From assembly GCA_947044365.1 (NCBI GenBank), contig OX345642.1:2355598-2419597 (forward strand): a stretch of DNA of 64,000 bases, written 5' to 3'. Source of the stretch: Petrosia ficiformis. Taxonomy: Eukaryota > Porifera > Demospongiae > Haplosclerida > Petrosiidae. Within the stretch, counting starts at the first letter, position 1. Each line of letters opens with the position of its first letter. Made by a program: the position numbers and the translations under genes. The notes beneath the pieces are model-generated. The model made no database searches. It was not told where the DNA came from and saw only the letters and a list, made by a program, of their open reading frames with translations. Shown piece by piece: positions 1-11,560 of this stretch.

Positions 1-904
1 AATTCGAAATCTTGAGTTGAGTCATCTTCAGAAAGGAAACGTGATGATGATGAATGCTTTGAAGGTATTGAACGATCTCTCAAATGGTCAACATGTTTCT
101 TAATGACTTTTCCATCTTGAAGCTCAACGTTGTATGAGACAGGACCTGAGCTGTCCACGATCACTCCAGGTATCCATTTGTTTTGAGCATGGAAATCCTT
201 AGCCATCACCAATTGGCCAGATGAAAATTGTCTTAGCTGGGAGTGACGGTCATGATACTTCTTCTGATCAGACTGTTTAGCATTCACCAAACTTTCCAGG
301 TCTGGTTTCAAGAGGTCAAACCTGGTGCGTAATTTTCTTTGTAGGAACAATTCACCAGGAGACACATTGGTTGTAGCATGTGGTGTAGAGTGGTAGCAAA
401 GTAGAAACTGGGACAATCGAGTACTCAGTGCTTGTCCATCTTTTTCTCCCGCTTTCATAGCTCTTTTGAAAGTCTGCACGAATCTCTCGGCGAGGCCATT
501 TGAAGATGGATGTTAGGGGGCACTACGGATGTGTTTGATACCATTAGCCTTCATGAAGTATGCAAAATCTTCTGATGTAAACTGCGGCCCATTGTCAGAG
601 ACAAGTTGCTCCGGTAAGCCATACTTTGCGAATAGGACTTGGAGGACATCAACAGTCTTGGAGGTAGTGGTAGTAGACATTTGAACCACGTCTGGCCACT
701 TGGAATGTGCATCCACAACAATAAGAAACATCCTGTCCAGAAAAATCTACGTGAATTCTCTTCCAAGGAGAAGTCGACCATATCCATAGATGAAGTGGGA
801 GGTTTTGACTTTTGCTCTTGACATCGTAAGCATGCCTTGCCTTGGCTCTCAATATCTTTATCGATCCCATCCCACCATACGTAACTCCTAGCAACGACTT
901 TCAT
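1..904 (-). pseudogene. Decayed Ty3/gypsy LTR-retrotransposon integrase region
   Basis: Reading down the minus strand from 904 there is the end of an integrase zinc-binding region (the ACLRCQ cysteine pair), then a retroviral-type integrase core, then a C-terminal tail that stays open to the window edge. All three acidic core positions are visible: Asp in FLIVVDAHSKW, Asp in LVSDNGPQF and Glu in NGLAERF. The copy is broken. The reading frame shifts twice in about 750-850, and a TAA stop at about 513-515 falls where the family usually has an aromatic residue between SAP and HPSSNG. The histidine half of the zinc finger is not readable above 904. No LTR is visible, and the element continues to the left of the window. 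Gypsy family is known from the motif set; non-functionality is inferred from the breaks. Confidence 0.85.
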
Positions 905-1144
905 AACACTTTCAGTTTTTTAAGGTAGTACTAGGGAGTGGGCGGATGCGACTCCAATCACTTTCAAAATAGAATATTATATAATATGACTCTAACCTGG
1001 TCTAATAGCAGCCTTCATATCTTCTGATCAGCTTTATATTGTCCTGTAATTGAAGAAATATTGTTAAAATCGCCATTTTTGCAATCGCAATAAGTACAAA
1101 ACCACGAAAGCCACGCCCACCAATCATGGCGTGCACCAAGTACA

Positions 1145-2443
1145 ATGTATTTTGAGAAAACAAATAGAGCCGTTTTCTGAAAATTCATTTTACTTTTATA
1201 GTTACAAGAGGCTGAAGAAAGCTGAATTCTGTAGCTTTTCACTGAAACCATAAAATCTACCTTTCTAGACACTATCAAACTCCGATCTTTCTCAGAGAGC
1301 AACTACAGTTACCCTGCCAGGAAAATGTAAAATGTATTTTGAGAAAACAAATAGAGCCGTTTTCTGAAAATTCATTTTACTTTTATAGTTACAAGAGGCT
1401 GAAGAAAGCTGAATTCTGTAGCTTTTCACTGAAACCATAAAATCTACCTTTCTAGACACTATCAAACTCCGATCTTTCTCAGAGAGCAACTACAGTTACC
1501 CTGCCAGGAAAATGTAAAATGTATTTTGAGAAAACAAATAGAGCCGTTTTCTGAAAATTCATTTTACTTTTATAGTTACAAGAGGCTGAAGAAAGCTGAA
1601 TTCTGTAGCTTTTCACTGAAACCATAAAATCTACCTTTCTAGACACTATCAAACTCCGATCTTTCTCAGAGAGCAACTACAGTTACCCTGCCAGGAAAAT
1701 GTAAAATGTATTTTGAGAAAACAAATAGAGCCGTTTTCTGAAAATTCATTTTACTTTTATAGTTACAAGAGGCTGAAGAAAGCTGAATTCTGTAGCTTTT
1801 CACTGAAACCATAAAATCTACCTTTCTAGACACTATCAAACTCCGATCTTTCTCAGAGAGCAACTACAGTTACCCTGCCAGGAAAATGTAAAATGTATTT
1901 TGAGAAAACAAATAGAGCCGTTTTCTGAAAATTCATTTTACTTTTATAGTTACAAGAGGCTGAAGAAAGCTGAATTCTGTAGCTTTTCACTGAAACCATA
2001 AAATCTACCTTTCTAGACACTATCAAACTCCGATCTTTCTCAGAGAGCAACTACAGTTACCCTGCCAGGAAAATGTAAAATGTATTTTGAGAAAACAAAT
2101 AGAGCCGTTTTCTGAAAATTCATTTTACTTTTATAGTTACAAGAGGCTGAAGAAAGCTGAATTCTGTAGCTTTTCACTGAAACCATAAAATCTACCTTTC
2201 TAGACACTATCAAACTCCGATCTTTCTCAGAGAGCAACTACAGTTACCCTGCCAGGAAAATGTAAAATGTATTTTGAGAAAACAAATAGAGCCGTTTTCT
2301 GAAAATTCATTTTACTTTTATAGTTACAAGAGGCTGAAGAAAGCTGAATTCTGTAGCTTTTCACTGAAACCATAAAATCTACCTTTCTAGACACTATCAA
2401 ACTCCGATCTTTCTCAGAGAGCAACTACAGTTACCCTGCCAGG
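1145..2443. repeat. Tandem array, 187-bp unit, seven copies
   Basis: The start ATGTATTTTGAG recurs at 1145, 1332, 1519, 1706, 1893, 2080 and 2267, exactly 187 bp apart. The copies read as essentially identical: the complete units translate on the minus strand into the same 65-residue string. Because 187 is not a multiple of three and each frame closes in the next unit, the small ORFs are products of the repeat and not genes. The last unit stops at CCCTGCCAGG without the AAAATGTAAA linker. Confidence 0.95.
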
Positions 2444-2737
2444 GTTTCCCACCTACCGCCCCCTCCACCACCCGAAGGGTGTGTTTAGCTTTGTTTCTGA
2501 AAATAAACTATCAGTCAAAACATTTAGGCCCAATAATTATACCCCCGGGTGGGTGTGGCTTCCAAAAGATACAGAATTGAACCAGATTGTATGCAGCAAG
2601 AAGCTGGCAAAATTAGAAACCGATTGGAGTTTCATCTACCCCTCCCCCTAGTACAACCTTAATGTTGTAATTTTACAACATCCTGTCAGATACTACTTAT
2701 TACATTACTAAATTTCACTGCAATGACTGGGTCTTGG
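2444..2737. other. Non-coding spacer, no gene seen
   Basis: Mixed sequence with a short C-rich patch (2450-2475). No reading frame, splice-flanked exon or inverted repeat could be supported. Confidence 0.5.
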
Positions 2738-3138
2738 ATGTACCACACCCCAAATTACTGTAGATTACGAGAGTATACCAATGTGGTGGCGGCATGTCGG
2801 CATTCTATTGTCCAAAACGCCCACGCTTTGATGGATGTGGTCTAGCGGTGCTTTGATTCAAGTGTCCGACCTTTGATGTTACTTTGAAGTTAGCTTAGGG
2901 TACTTAAAAAAATAAAAAATAAAAAAAAAAGTAAAAGGAGATTTAAATTGGATGTATGTGTGATGTATAGACTTGGTTTCTAGCTGGTTCCAGCGAGAGA
3001 GAAAGGGATGTTGGGAGAATAAGTCAAAAAAAGCGTTCGCGTGCAGACTTGAGTGGATGCTGTGCTTGCAGTAATTGGTAAGCAAGGTTGAGGTGAGTGT
3101 TAGATTGCTCCAGAAGTTGGAGAAAGTTGCAAATTGCC
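2738..3138 (-). repeat. Dispersed repeat, inverted copy of 6965-7363
   Basis: This block is the diverged reverse complement of 6965-7363. Shared landmarks are the AGATTACGAGAGTATACCAA stretch, the GTGGCGGCATGTCGGCATTC stretch, the segment around TTGATGTTACTTTGAAGTTA, and the AGTTGCAAATTGCCTG end. The two copies point in opposite directions, with their AGTTGCAAATTGCC ends facing each other. No protein match was recognised. Confidence 0.8.
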
Positions 3139-3184
3139 TGAATACCGGCAATTTGCAACTTTCTCCAACTTCTGGAGCAATCTA
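3101..3184. repeat. Perfect 38-bp inverted repeat with 8-nt spacer
   Basis: 3101-3138 and 3147-3184 are exact reverse complements separated by TGAATACC. The right arm is a second, truncated copy of the same repeat end in opposite orientation, so two repeat termini abut head to head. Confidence 0.9.
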
Positions 3185-4006
3185 GGATTTGATTTTAATG
3201 AGATGCTCCCTTTCATAAGCCAGAGAAGACTGTGCATGTCGTCAATCTCAAGACTCAAGAGGAAGAAGATTCTGCATGTACCACGGAGGGACCCAGGACC
3301 AAGATGCGAAGGATGTGGATAGATGGATGAAGATTAAACGACAGGTGATTCTTGTTCTTCTATGTGCATTGTTGCCATCCATGCCCATGTATATAATTCA
3401 TGCATATCATATTAATAATTCCGTTTGTCTATCATGTTAATTTGCATATTGTTTCTTCTCTCTCCCAGAAAACTCTACTCGCTACCTCCCTGTCCATCTA
3501 TCCACTCTCTCTACCTCTACCTCGTCGCATCTATACTTCAATAAGAGGTAAGTTATGTCTCCATACTCTTTTCTATATTCTATACTTTCTTCTTAAATAT
3601 TATTTTATTGTGAACAGTGTATTTACTATTTTTCCTCCCTGCACAGGTCTGTTTCTGATGATTTCGAGGTTTCTTCTGGTGTTCTCTTCTTGGAATTTGG
3701 ATGCTCATTTGTTCTAATCACTCCTCTCAGCCAGGGTTGGCCATGCCACCCTCTTTTTCTTTTTTTGAGGGGGTGGCATGGTCAATCCTGGTTGTTAGGA
3801 GTGTGCGGGACAAATGAGTATACCGATGCCCAGGTTGGGGACGCCGGAGGTCTCTTCGAGTCACTAGATCCAGCCCCGTTGGGGCAGTTCCAGTACATCT
3901 GGTCCAGCTCATCTAGTGTTCCAGTTACAGTCTAACTACCTCATCCAGTTCCAGTCTACTTCGACCAGTGCTCCAGTTCCAGTCTACTTCGTCCTAGGAC
4001 CATCCC
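3185..4006. other. Unassigned sequence with a small hairpin
   Basis: No gene could be assigned. A hairpin is visible with arms CCATGCCACCCTC (about 3741-3753) and GAGGGGGTGGCATGG (about 3767-3781). The frame at 3690-3935 is open for 81 codons but matches nothing I know. A GTAAGT at about 3548 and a CTGCACAG at about 3641-3648 could be splice sites of an unrecognised transcript. Confidence 0.3.
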
Positions 4007-4180
4007 CATTGGGATTTCTCTTCTGCAAGGACTCATCTTCATTGGGATTTCTCTTCTGCAAGGACTCATCTTCATTGGGATTTCTCTTCTGCATGCAAGG
4101 ACTCATCTTCATTGGGATTTCTCTTCTGCATGCAAGGACTCATCTTCATTGGGATTTCCCTTCTGCAAGGACTCATCTTC
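4007..4180. repeat. Short tandem repeat, 33-40-bp unit, about five copies
   Basis: The phrase CATTGGGATTTCTCTTCTGC followed by AAGGACTCATCTT recurs five times from 4007. Some units carry an extra GCATGCA, which makes the period irregular. The open frame across it is a by-product of the repeat. Confidence 0.85.
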
Positions 4181-5723
4181 GTTCATTGCTTATTCGTCTC
4201 AATGACATTTATTATAGTTCTTTGAAATATATATATTGTGTTTTGTGTTTTTTTTTGTGTGTGTGCATGTGTGTATTTCAATTGTATTTTTTGTTCAAAT
4301 GTTTCTTTGCAATGTTGTTCTTGTGTTTTGAGTTGCATTTTCAATATAATAGTAAATTATTATCAAATTTTAAAAGGAAATGTTAATAATTCAATTTTCT
4401 TTATTTTCGATTTGTGAGAATAGTAATTAAATTTGATCTATTACAGTTGAAAGCCTATGATTATATTAAATATAATTATGTGCTAGCCTATTTTTCTTAG
4501 TCTTTAATTTTCTATATTTTCGAATACTAATTAAATTGGGTCTATTACAGTGGAAAGCCTATGACTACTTACGCTTGTATTGAATATATATACTAGTCTA
4601 TTTTTCTTAATCTTTCATCTTCTTTCAATAACATTGACTATACCTATGACGTTAATGTTCTTTTTATAAAACCTTTTTCTTTTCCTAATCCAATGAATTA
4701 ACTAAGTACTATCATTTTCGATTGTATTTCATTGGAAATATTTTCAAATTAATGAACTAATTTCTTTCTCTTTCAAGTAGCTGTATTTCTGGAGACTAAT
4801 TTCAAATTATCATTCTTGAAAACGTTTTCGAATTAGCTAGCTCCTGTGGAGGAGGTTAATGGTGGATATAACCTCAGAGGTACTTGTATACACATAAACC
4901 TCTGAACATGAGCAGGTGGTATATCTGGCATGGAATATACACCAACTATATGTTTTATATACTACGTATATAGGAACTATGTGTTTGTTTGAAGTAGTTT
5001 TGGTTCATTATCTGACACACTGTATGTTATACTTGGAGAACCACTGTGAACAAAATGTTTGAGCTGTAGATTATTGAAAGTCTGAGTCTCTCAGATATTG
5101 TGTCCAATAATGATTGGTGTTCTCTCAAAAATAATGTAAAGTAGCTAGTAACTAGTCTTGCATAGCCAAACAAACCAGTATTGTCTGCTCTTGTTTTACC
5201 TACTAGAAGATATGTCATTATTATATTAAGGAGTATCATTGTTAGGCAAAATGAGCGGAAATCCAACCCAATGCTGCAAGGGGATGTAGCTACATAACTT
5301 AGAAGAGTACTGTACTCATCATGAGGAGATCACTTGTGATACTATAAACATGATAGTCTTTGGTAAAATATTTACATTTTTTGTTTAACTTGTTGATATC
5401 AATAATATAGGAATTTGAAAAGTAGAGAAGAATTTAGAGAGTATAGTATAATATGCACATACTCGTGTATGTGTGTTATGTTGTAAAAAGAAAAATCAAT
5501 AAATTATTAGATAGAATTTGAATAATTATATGCAGCTTACATAATTATACACAGTTAGAGTAGTTGTATATATGCAGCTTGCGTAATTTGAGTATATAGT
5601 TGTATGCAGCTTGCGTAATTGTATGCAGCTTGCGACTTATATACAATTTCTGAAAAGAAACGAGCGCCGTCGGACGGGACCCTCGCCTATGTGACAAAGT
5701 GATACAAAGCACTACTCTAAATA
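4181..5723. other. AT-rich non-coding region
   Basis: No exon could be supported. 4841-4926 is a partial copy of the TIR element at 18,436-18,534, in the opposite orientation. 5530-5640 holds three or four copies of a TATGCAGCTTGCGTAATT phrase. Two diverged copies of a phrase ending in TTACAGTTGAAAGCCTATGA occur near 4440 and 4548. Confidence 0.5.
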
Positions 5724-6139
5724 TGTGACCGAATTTGCGAAAATCAGGCTTATGGGATAATTATTAATTTTGAGATATGAGTGAAAATAGACAGTTATGG
5801 CTTACTCAGGTGATTACTGTTTTACTACATTAAAAACTTCATTAACATCTTACCTATTCACTCATACCTTCAGAGAAGTTCGGAGACATCACTGTGCTTC
5901 GCTAGCCACTCCTAAAAAAGCTTTTAGTCATTATGTTTAATGATGATTTAATTGCATTTTTCTCAAAATGAAGGATTTGTGACTACAACAGTTTAATCCC
6001 CCGCTGTAGCTTTGTCTTTTGCGTGATTGGGATGTATCATATATCATTCTGGAGCTAATTGAATACTCTATTCAGGTAATACAAAAAATCAATTTTGAAA
6101 TTTTATCCCTTAAGCCTGATTTTCGCAAATTCGGTCACA
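5724..6139. mobile_element. Non-autonomous Tc1/mariner-like TIR element
   Basis: Terminal inverted repeats of about 30 bp start TGTGACCGAATTTGCGAAAA at the left and end with its reverse complement at the right (6110-6139). TA dinucleotides flank both ends directly, as expected for a Tc1/mariner-type target-site duplication. The 416-bp interior has no transposase frame. A 203-bp element with the same TGTGACCG terminus is at 54,197-54,399. Confidence 0.8.
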
Positions 6140-6964
6140 TATAATAAAGTTTGTGTATGAAACAAACAATACTTTTGTTACATATAAATTCGAAAAACAT
6201 TTATGGGCATTAAAACTGTTATAACTTTATATCCTAAAAGACAAAATAAGAATATCAATGAAAGAAATGTATATATGTATAATTCATATAATTCTCTCTT
6301 ACATATTATTCTCTGTTTTCCTTTGAAAAACAATGAAAAAGTTCTCAAGTCTACCTCTAAAGTCTCCAATGTGTGAAAACGTAGTGAAAAATGTATAATT
6401 TTTATATATCTTACATCTTATTCTCTGAAGTCTCCAACGTGTCTCAACGTGTGAAAACGAATCACTCTATAGTTTCTATTACGTGTTTAGCATTCACGTG
6501 CACAACACCATGCCTGTACTGTAGGTGGAGCTAAGTAGCTTCCATCAATGGTGGTGTAGTATAGTAGTAGACTAGTAGCAACCATTACCTCGATTGTTTT
6601 TGGTTTGAAGTGTTTCTTGGCTAGCGACAGGCCATGAAACAGGATAACTTGTGTTTGTGTGTCCATATATACTCTCGTTATTGCCCTCGTTTCATCTTAA
6701 AGTCGTGAAACGGTAACTGTGAGTTATAAAAATTGTCATAACTTTAGAACCAAAAGGTTTTAGAAGATTTCCTACGTTGTTTTTTTTCCTTGTATAATTT
6801 GAAATCTACCAGTACCCCGTTTGAAATGTCAATGTTTTTATTTTTCCAGAAAAATTGCTAACACACAGACAAAACGATTACCGTACCCTTCCGCCTACGC
6901 TACGCGGCGAGTACTAATAATTCCAACCACACCTACCATGGATGTAATATACTAATTGCGAGGT
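6140..6964. other. AT-rich spacer, no gene seen
   Basis: Open frames here are short and uninformative. Two partial duplications of a TTCTCTGAAGTCTCCAA-type phrase lie around 6310-6450. No splice-flanked coding exon was found. Confidence 0.45.
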
Positions 6965-7363
6965 GCAATTGAATACAGGCAATTTGCAACTTTCTCCAAC
7001 TACTGGAGTAATCTAACAGTCACCTCAACTTTGCTCACCAATTACTGCAAGCACAGCATCTACTCAAGTCTGCAAGCGAACGTTATTTGTCACTTATTCT
7101 CCCAACATCCCTTTCTCTCTCGCTTGAACCAGCTAGAAACCAAGTCTACACATTACACATACATCAACATCCCATTCTACTCTCCTTTCACCCTAACCTT
7201 TTTCACCCTAAGCTAACTTCAAAGTAACATCAAAGGGCGGCGGCACTTGAATGAAAGCACCGATAGACCACATCGAACAAAGCGTGGGCGTTTTGACAAT
7301 AGAATGCCGACATGCCGCCACCACATTGGTATACTCTCGTAATCTACAGTAATTTGGGATGTA
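6965..7363 (+). repeat. Dispersed repeat copy ending 50 bp before the kinase gene
   Basis: Diverged reverse-complement partner of 2738-3138. It ends at GTAATTTGGGATGTA, just upstream of the ATG at 7413, so it may supply part of the kinase 5' region. That promoter role is inference. Confidence 0.75.
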
Positions 7364-7412
7364 TGAAGCAGCTTGTGTAGTTGTACGCATAAGTAGATAG
7401 AGCCCTTGAGAG

Positions 7413-8962
7413 ATGTCTTGCTGTAGATGCAATAGATCTGGACGGTGTATCAAGTGTGCCTGTGCAAAGGCAAACAAATCTTGTGAAGGTTGTTTGCCCG
7501 GTCGGCTAAATCAGTGTTTGAATCCAACAAATTCAACAATATCAACAGAGCCCTTGTTCTGCACTGTTCAATGTGAGATTACTTCTTTAGAGATTTTAAA
7601 TAATTACATACATACACATAATGACATAATTATAGACAGCTGTCTGACTATTTCTAGTAATCTACGAGTAATCTTCCATCCTCATTATTGCCTTTTAATA
7701 TTTTGCTCAAGAAGGCCTTTGGGTTGAACAATTCTTATAATAAAACTCTACATGTCATTCAATTAACAACTCTTTAGATCTGTACAATATTGTATCCTAA
7801 TATCAATAATTTATTAATTATTTGGGGTATTGCAATTTCACAGTAGAAGTTATTGTTCCTTTATTTGGTAGTATCAATAAATTATTAGATTGCTCTCGTT
7901 TTACTCATATTCTCTTAATATTGTATTTATACAGCAGTGGAGAGCAAGACTGTCAAACAACAGCAACAATATGTCTCCGCTCCCATTCCTTCAACTGCTT
8001 TAGAGAAAGTTCATCAATTGACAGAAGAAAACACGAAACTTAAGCAACAACTCCAGGAAAAAGAAATTGAAAATGACAAATTGCAAAAAGAGAATAATGT
8101 CCTTAAAACTGAAAAAGATGAAATGATAAGACAATTAAGAGAAGAAGTCAGAAATAATGAACAGAGAGATCTCGCTGATATTAAATATTGGGAGGTGAGT
8201 CATACGGAAGTTACGTCTACTGGACTAAAACTTGGTGATGGAGGTTGGGGAAGAGTTGAGGTTGGTTTCTTCCAGGGTCAGAAAGTTGCCTTAAAGATGC
8301 TCCACTCTGACATTGTTTCTCCATTTTATAATATCCTAGTTAGACGCGAGATAGCCATGATGGTGAGAGTACGTCATCCTAACCTTCTTCTCTGTATAGC
8401 AGCTGTTCTTGATCATCCTTCAGGTAGTCCTATAATCATTACTGAATTAATGGACACATCATTGAGAAAGATGTATACCAGTGGTGCACTTGACTATATA
8501 ATAAAGCTAAGTATACTACGAGATGTTGCCTCGGCACTAAATTATCTTCATTGTCATCAAGATAACATTATTCATCGTGATGTGAGCAGTTCGAATGTTC
8601 TTCTGGAGGTCAAAGGTCATAATCAGTGGAGGGCTAAATTATCTGATTTTGGTTCTGCAAATCTCTCACGACTTTCTAAAACCATTGCACCAGGAGCCAT
8701 GCTTTACACTGCACCTGAAGTCCCCAAAATACAAACTACTAAAATGGATGTTTATAGTTATGGGATCCTATTATGTGAACTTCTGACCAATCAATTTCCA
8801 TTACGTGAAGGATTTTCTTTGATGTTAGAAACACTAAGTTATAAGTGGCAAGTAATGCATCAGTTAGTTATAATATGTACTAAAGATTCGCCAAAAGATC
8901 GTCCAAACATGTCAAATATTTTGAAGATTCTATATGACAATTATCCTAATATACTCAACTAA
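7413..8962 (+). CDS. TKL-like protein kinase with Cys-rich N-terminus and coiled coil
   Basis: Two exons are proposed: 7413-7572 and 7935-8962 (donor GTGAGA, acceptor ATACAG, matching phase 1), giving about 395 residues. Exon 1 encodes a Cys-rich module (CCRCN..GRC..C.C, then C..CLPGR...C). Exon 2 opens with a Gln/Glu/Lys-rich coiled coil and continues into a complete kinase domain. Visible kinase motifs are the glycine loop LGDGGWGRV, the VALK lysine, a helix-C glutamate in RREIAMM, HRDVSSSNVLL, DFGSAN, APEV, DVYSYGILL and the DRPNM arginine. No catalytic residue is missing, so it is probably active. The HRDVSSSN form suggests the TKL group over receptor tyrosine kinases; no signal peptide or membrane segment is seen. 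Joining exon 1 is inferred from splice phase. The second exon would start with GTG if read alone, which favours the join. Confidence 0.8.
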
Positions 8963-9801
8963 TAATACATCCCTTCAGACAGCACCTCGATCCTTACCAT
9001 CTCTTCTAGTAGTAGTCAGTGTGTGCCTGTTTTAATCTCCTACATGTGTTATGTACAACGAGGCAATGATATCACTTTAGTCAGTATGGTGTATCAGTAT
9101 AAATTAATACTTTTTAATTGATTTTGATATATACTCCATTTCTGTAACAAGTTATAGTATTTTTAAATTAAAATTATAATTATACCTTATTAATTAATAT
9201 TCAACTTATGAGTATAAAGAAGTGGGTAGTCCCCTTTTCTCCTCAACTACATGGAATCTAACAACTCATGATCACCTCATCTATTGTTTTAGTATAACAA
9301 TACTTAATAACAAGTTTGGTATAGGTTTTATGTAATTTTAGAGGGTTGATTCTATTTATAAAGCATGGTTATATCTAAATAACAAACTAATGAAACAAAA
9401 AATACAGATAAATTGTTGTTCTCTAAGTTTATACCATTTGTCCATTTTGTCTTCCAAGTTGACTGTCCATGTATCTGGGGCAAAACATTCATGGTGGTAG
9501 AAGCTGTCTGTCTTATTTCATTTGTTCCTTAGATGTGTGATGAATCATTACGTTACCAACTGGTGTACATCATTGTAAAAAAAATTGACTACTCCATGGA
9601 TCGTCTCAGATATCATACTATAGTCAGCTGCTGCCTAAAATTATAATAATTATAACTAAAACTGATTGCAAATTTCAGTATTCCACTTCATAACAAGAAA
9701 ATAATTAACATTTTTCGTTCCATAAGAAAAATACACAGAAATGAACAAAGCATAGATTATTAGTGATTATACACACAACATTTCAATATTACATAAGACA
9801 G
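8963..9801. other. Kinase 3' flank and AT-rich spacer
   Basis: Follows the kinase stop codon. No coding exon, tandem array or terminal inverted repeat could be supported. Confidence 0.45.
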
Positions 9802-9862
9802 TCATACACATCCCCTAGGCTTCCCAAATGGTACTAGTCTACAACATGAAATTAAAAGTGTT

Positions 9863-10152
9863 ACAATTGCTATTCCAAGTACATCAACAATAGTTGCTAG
9901 AGTGATCTATGGACCAGCCACATCGTATAGAAGTGTTACAAACAGTGGACCAACATTCTAGCTAGGCTTCCAGCAGCTGTGAGTACCCCCATCATGAATC
10001 TTGTGTACATGTCAAATCATGATGGGGGTACTCACAGCTGCTGGAAGCCTAGCTAGAACTGTTGGTCCACTGTTTGTAACACTTCTATACGATGTGGCTG
10101 GTCCATAGATCACTCTAGCAACTATTGTTGATGTACTTGGAATAGCAATTGT
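9863..10152. repeat. Long palindrome: inverted duplication of a transporter exon
   Basis: 9863-9997 and 10017-10152 are near-perfect reverse complements of about 135 bp with a 19-nt spacer. They differ by one base of length in the TTCTAGCTAGG region. The minus-strand arm is continuous with the transporter C-terminus. The plus-strand arm carries the intact reading GVLTAAGSLARTVGPLFVT and then diverges into unrelated sequence. Confidence 0.92.
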
Positions 10153-11249
10153 AGTGAGAGAAGAATCGTCCTTAGTAAAGTATATGTCAATAACATGTCA
10201 CCATACAGTAACAGTAATTACCTTAGTTCTACTGTCAGTGTAGTCTCATTACTGTGGTGTTCGATTGACATGTACACAATTACTGTCAAAACTACTGTTG
10301 AATTTACTGTAGTGTGGAAATGAAACTACTCAGTAATTACTGTACTATATAGTGACTTTTTATTGACATATACTGTATTTGGTATTCTGTGTCTTTGTGT
10401 TTTAGGGAATTATCAATTCTTAGAAATTATTTCTAATTATGATAGCCTGAAGGCTGGTTCGCATAATGACCCAAATCCTTGCATTTCTTTACATTGCATC
10501 AGTGTGTTATATTGTAAACACTATAGCAACTATACACTTCCTTCATCAGACACAACGTAACTCAAAGATAGGAACTGATTTTATCTTTGTGTTAGCTACG
10601 TTGCATTTTACCAATCAGTTTTCTTACTCCAGTTTTCAAGTACACAGAAAGGTAGAAACAGTAGTGCCATCAGTGATGACTGATACATGTACATAATCAT
10701 TACAAAGCAATTATAGTGATACTTTTTCTCAATAATTATATCTTGTTTTAATTTACATTATTAGCCCATTCTCACATCGATGATCACATTACAACAAGTA
10801 ATTATACATTTCCAGTAGCCCATGGATTGTCTGGTATTCTGTAAATATGTCAAAGATACATGTACATGAGATATCATGGGATGTTACTGAGACATCATCA
10901 ACTATCCCAGGTTTCCTTGGATATGTAGACAATCCTAGGACATACATTAACTATGTCTGGCTATGCTCTTGTCTGTGTATACCAGGACATATCCCAGGAT
11001 AGGTAGACAATTCAGAGATGATCCCAGGATGTACATGTATGCAAGCTAGGCCCATGCCTGAGTATCACATTATAACAATGAATACTGAAAAATCAAAAGG
11101 AATCTTACTTGAGAATTAGGTCCAAGAATCTTTTGCAAACCAAATGAGTGGAATATGATTGCGTGTGTCTGTGTGATTATCTACCAGAAGGGGTTCACAA
11201 CTGTATGGAAGAAAAGGAATTTGTAAGACAATGTAATAGTCGTACTAAA

Positions 11250-11560
11250 GGTCATTCACATTCACCATGACCTCGGAAAAATATTCATGACTTTAGGATC
11301 TGTTGACCAACTACATTATAAAACTATTTTCATACAATTGCCCTTCCCATTCTTTTTTTTGTATGTGAAATTTCAATCCATTGGTTCATTGTTAAGTTAT
11401 ATGTTTACCATGGAAACAACAAATCCCACACATTTTCAATTATACATTCAAATCACGCACTATGCTGATATTTCACAGTATTTTACTGGAAGTCACATGA
11501 GCAGAAGTGTTATTGTACCAGAAGTCACCTGACCGAAAGTGTTATTGTACAAATACTGTT
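11250..11560. repeat. Dispersed repeat family copy (no visible TIR)
   Basis: Shares the phrases TTCACATTCACCATGACCTC, GAAATTTCAATCCATTGGTT and TGTATGTGAAATTTCAATCC with diverged copies at 32,385-32,545 and 51,404-51,645. A partial copy is near 14,000-14,090. It lies in the transporter locus between blocks 12215 and 9999. No coding content. Confidence 0.6.

Noticed and set aside
1292..2424. Row of identical 65-codon minus-strand frames
   Set aside because: Product of the 187-bp tandem repeat. Each frame closes at the same place in the next unit.
3690..3935. 81-codon plus-strand frame near splice-like signals
   Set aside because: No recognised domain. It overlaps an imperfect hairpin, and another frame on the opposite strand is equally open.
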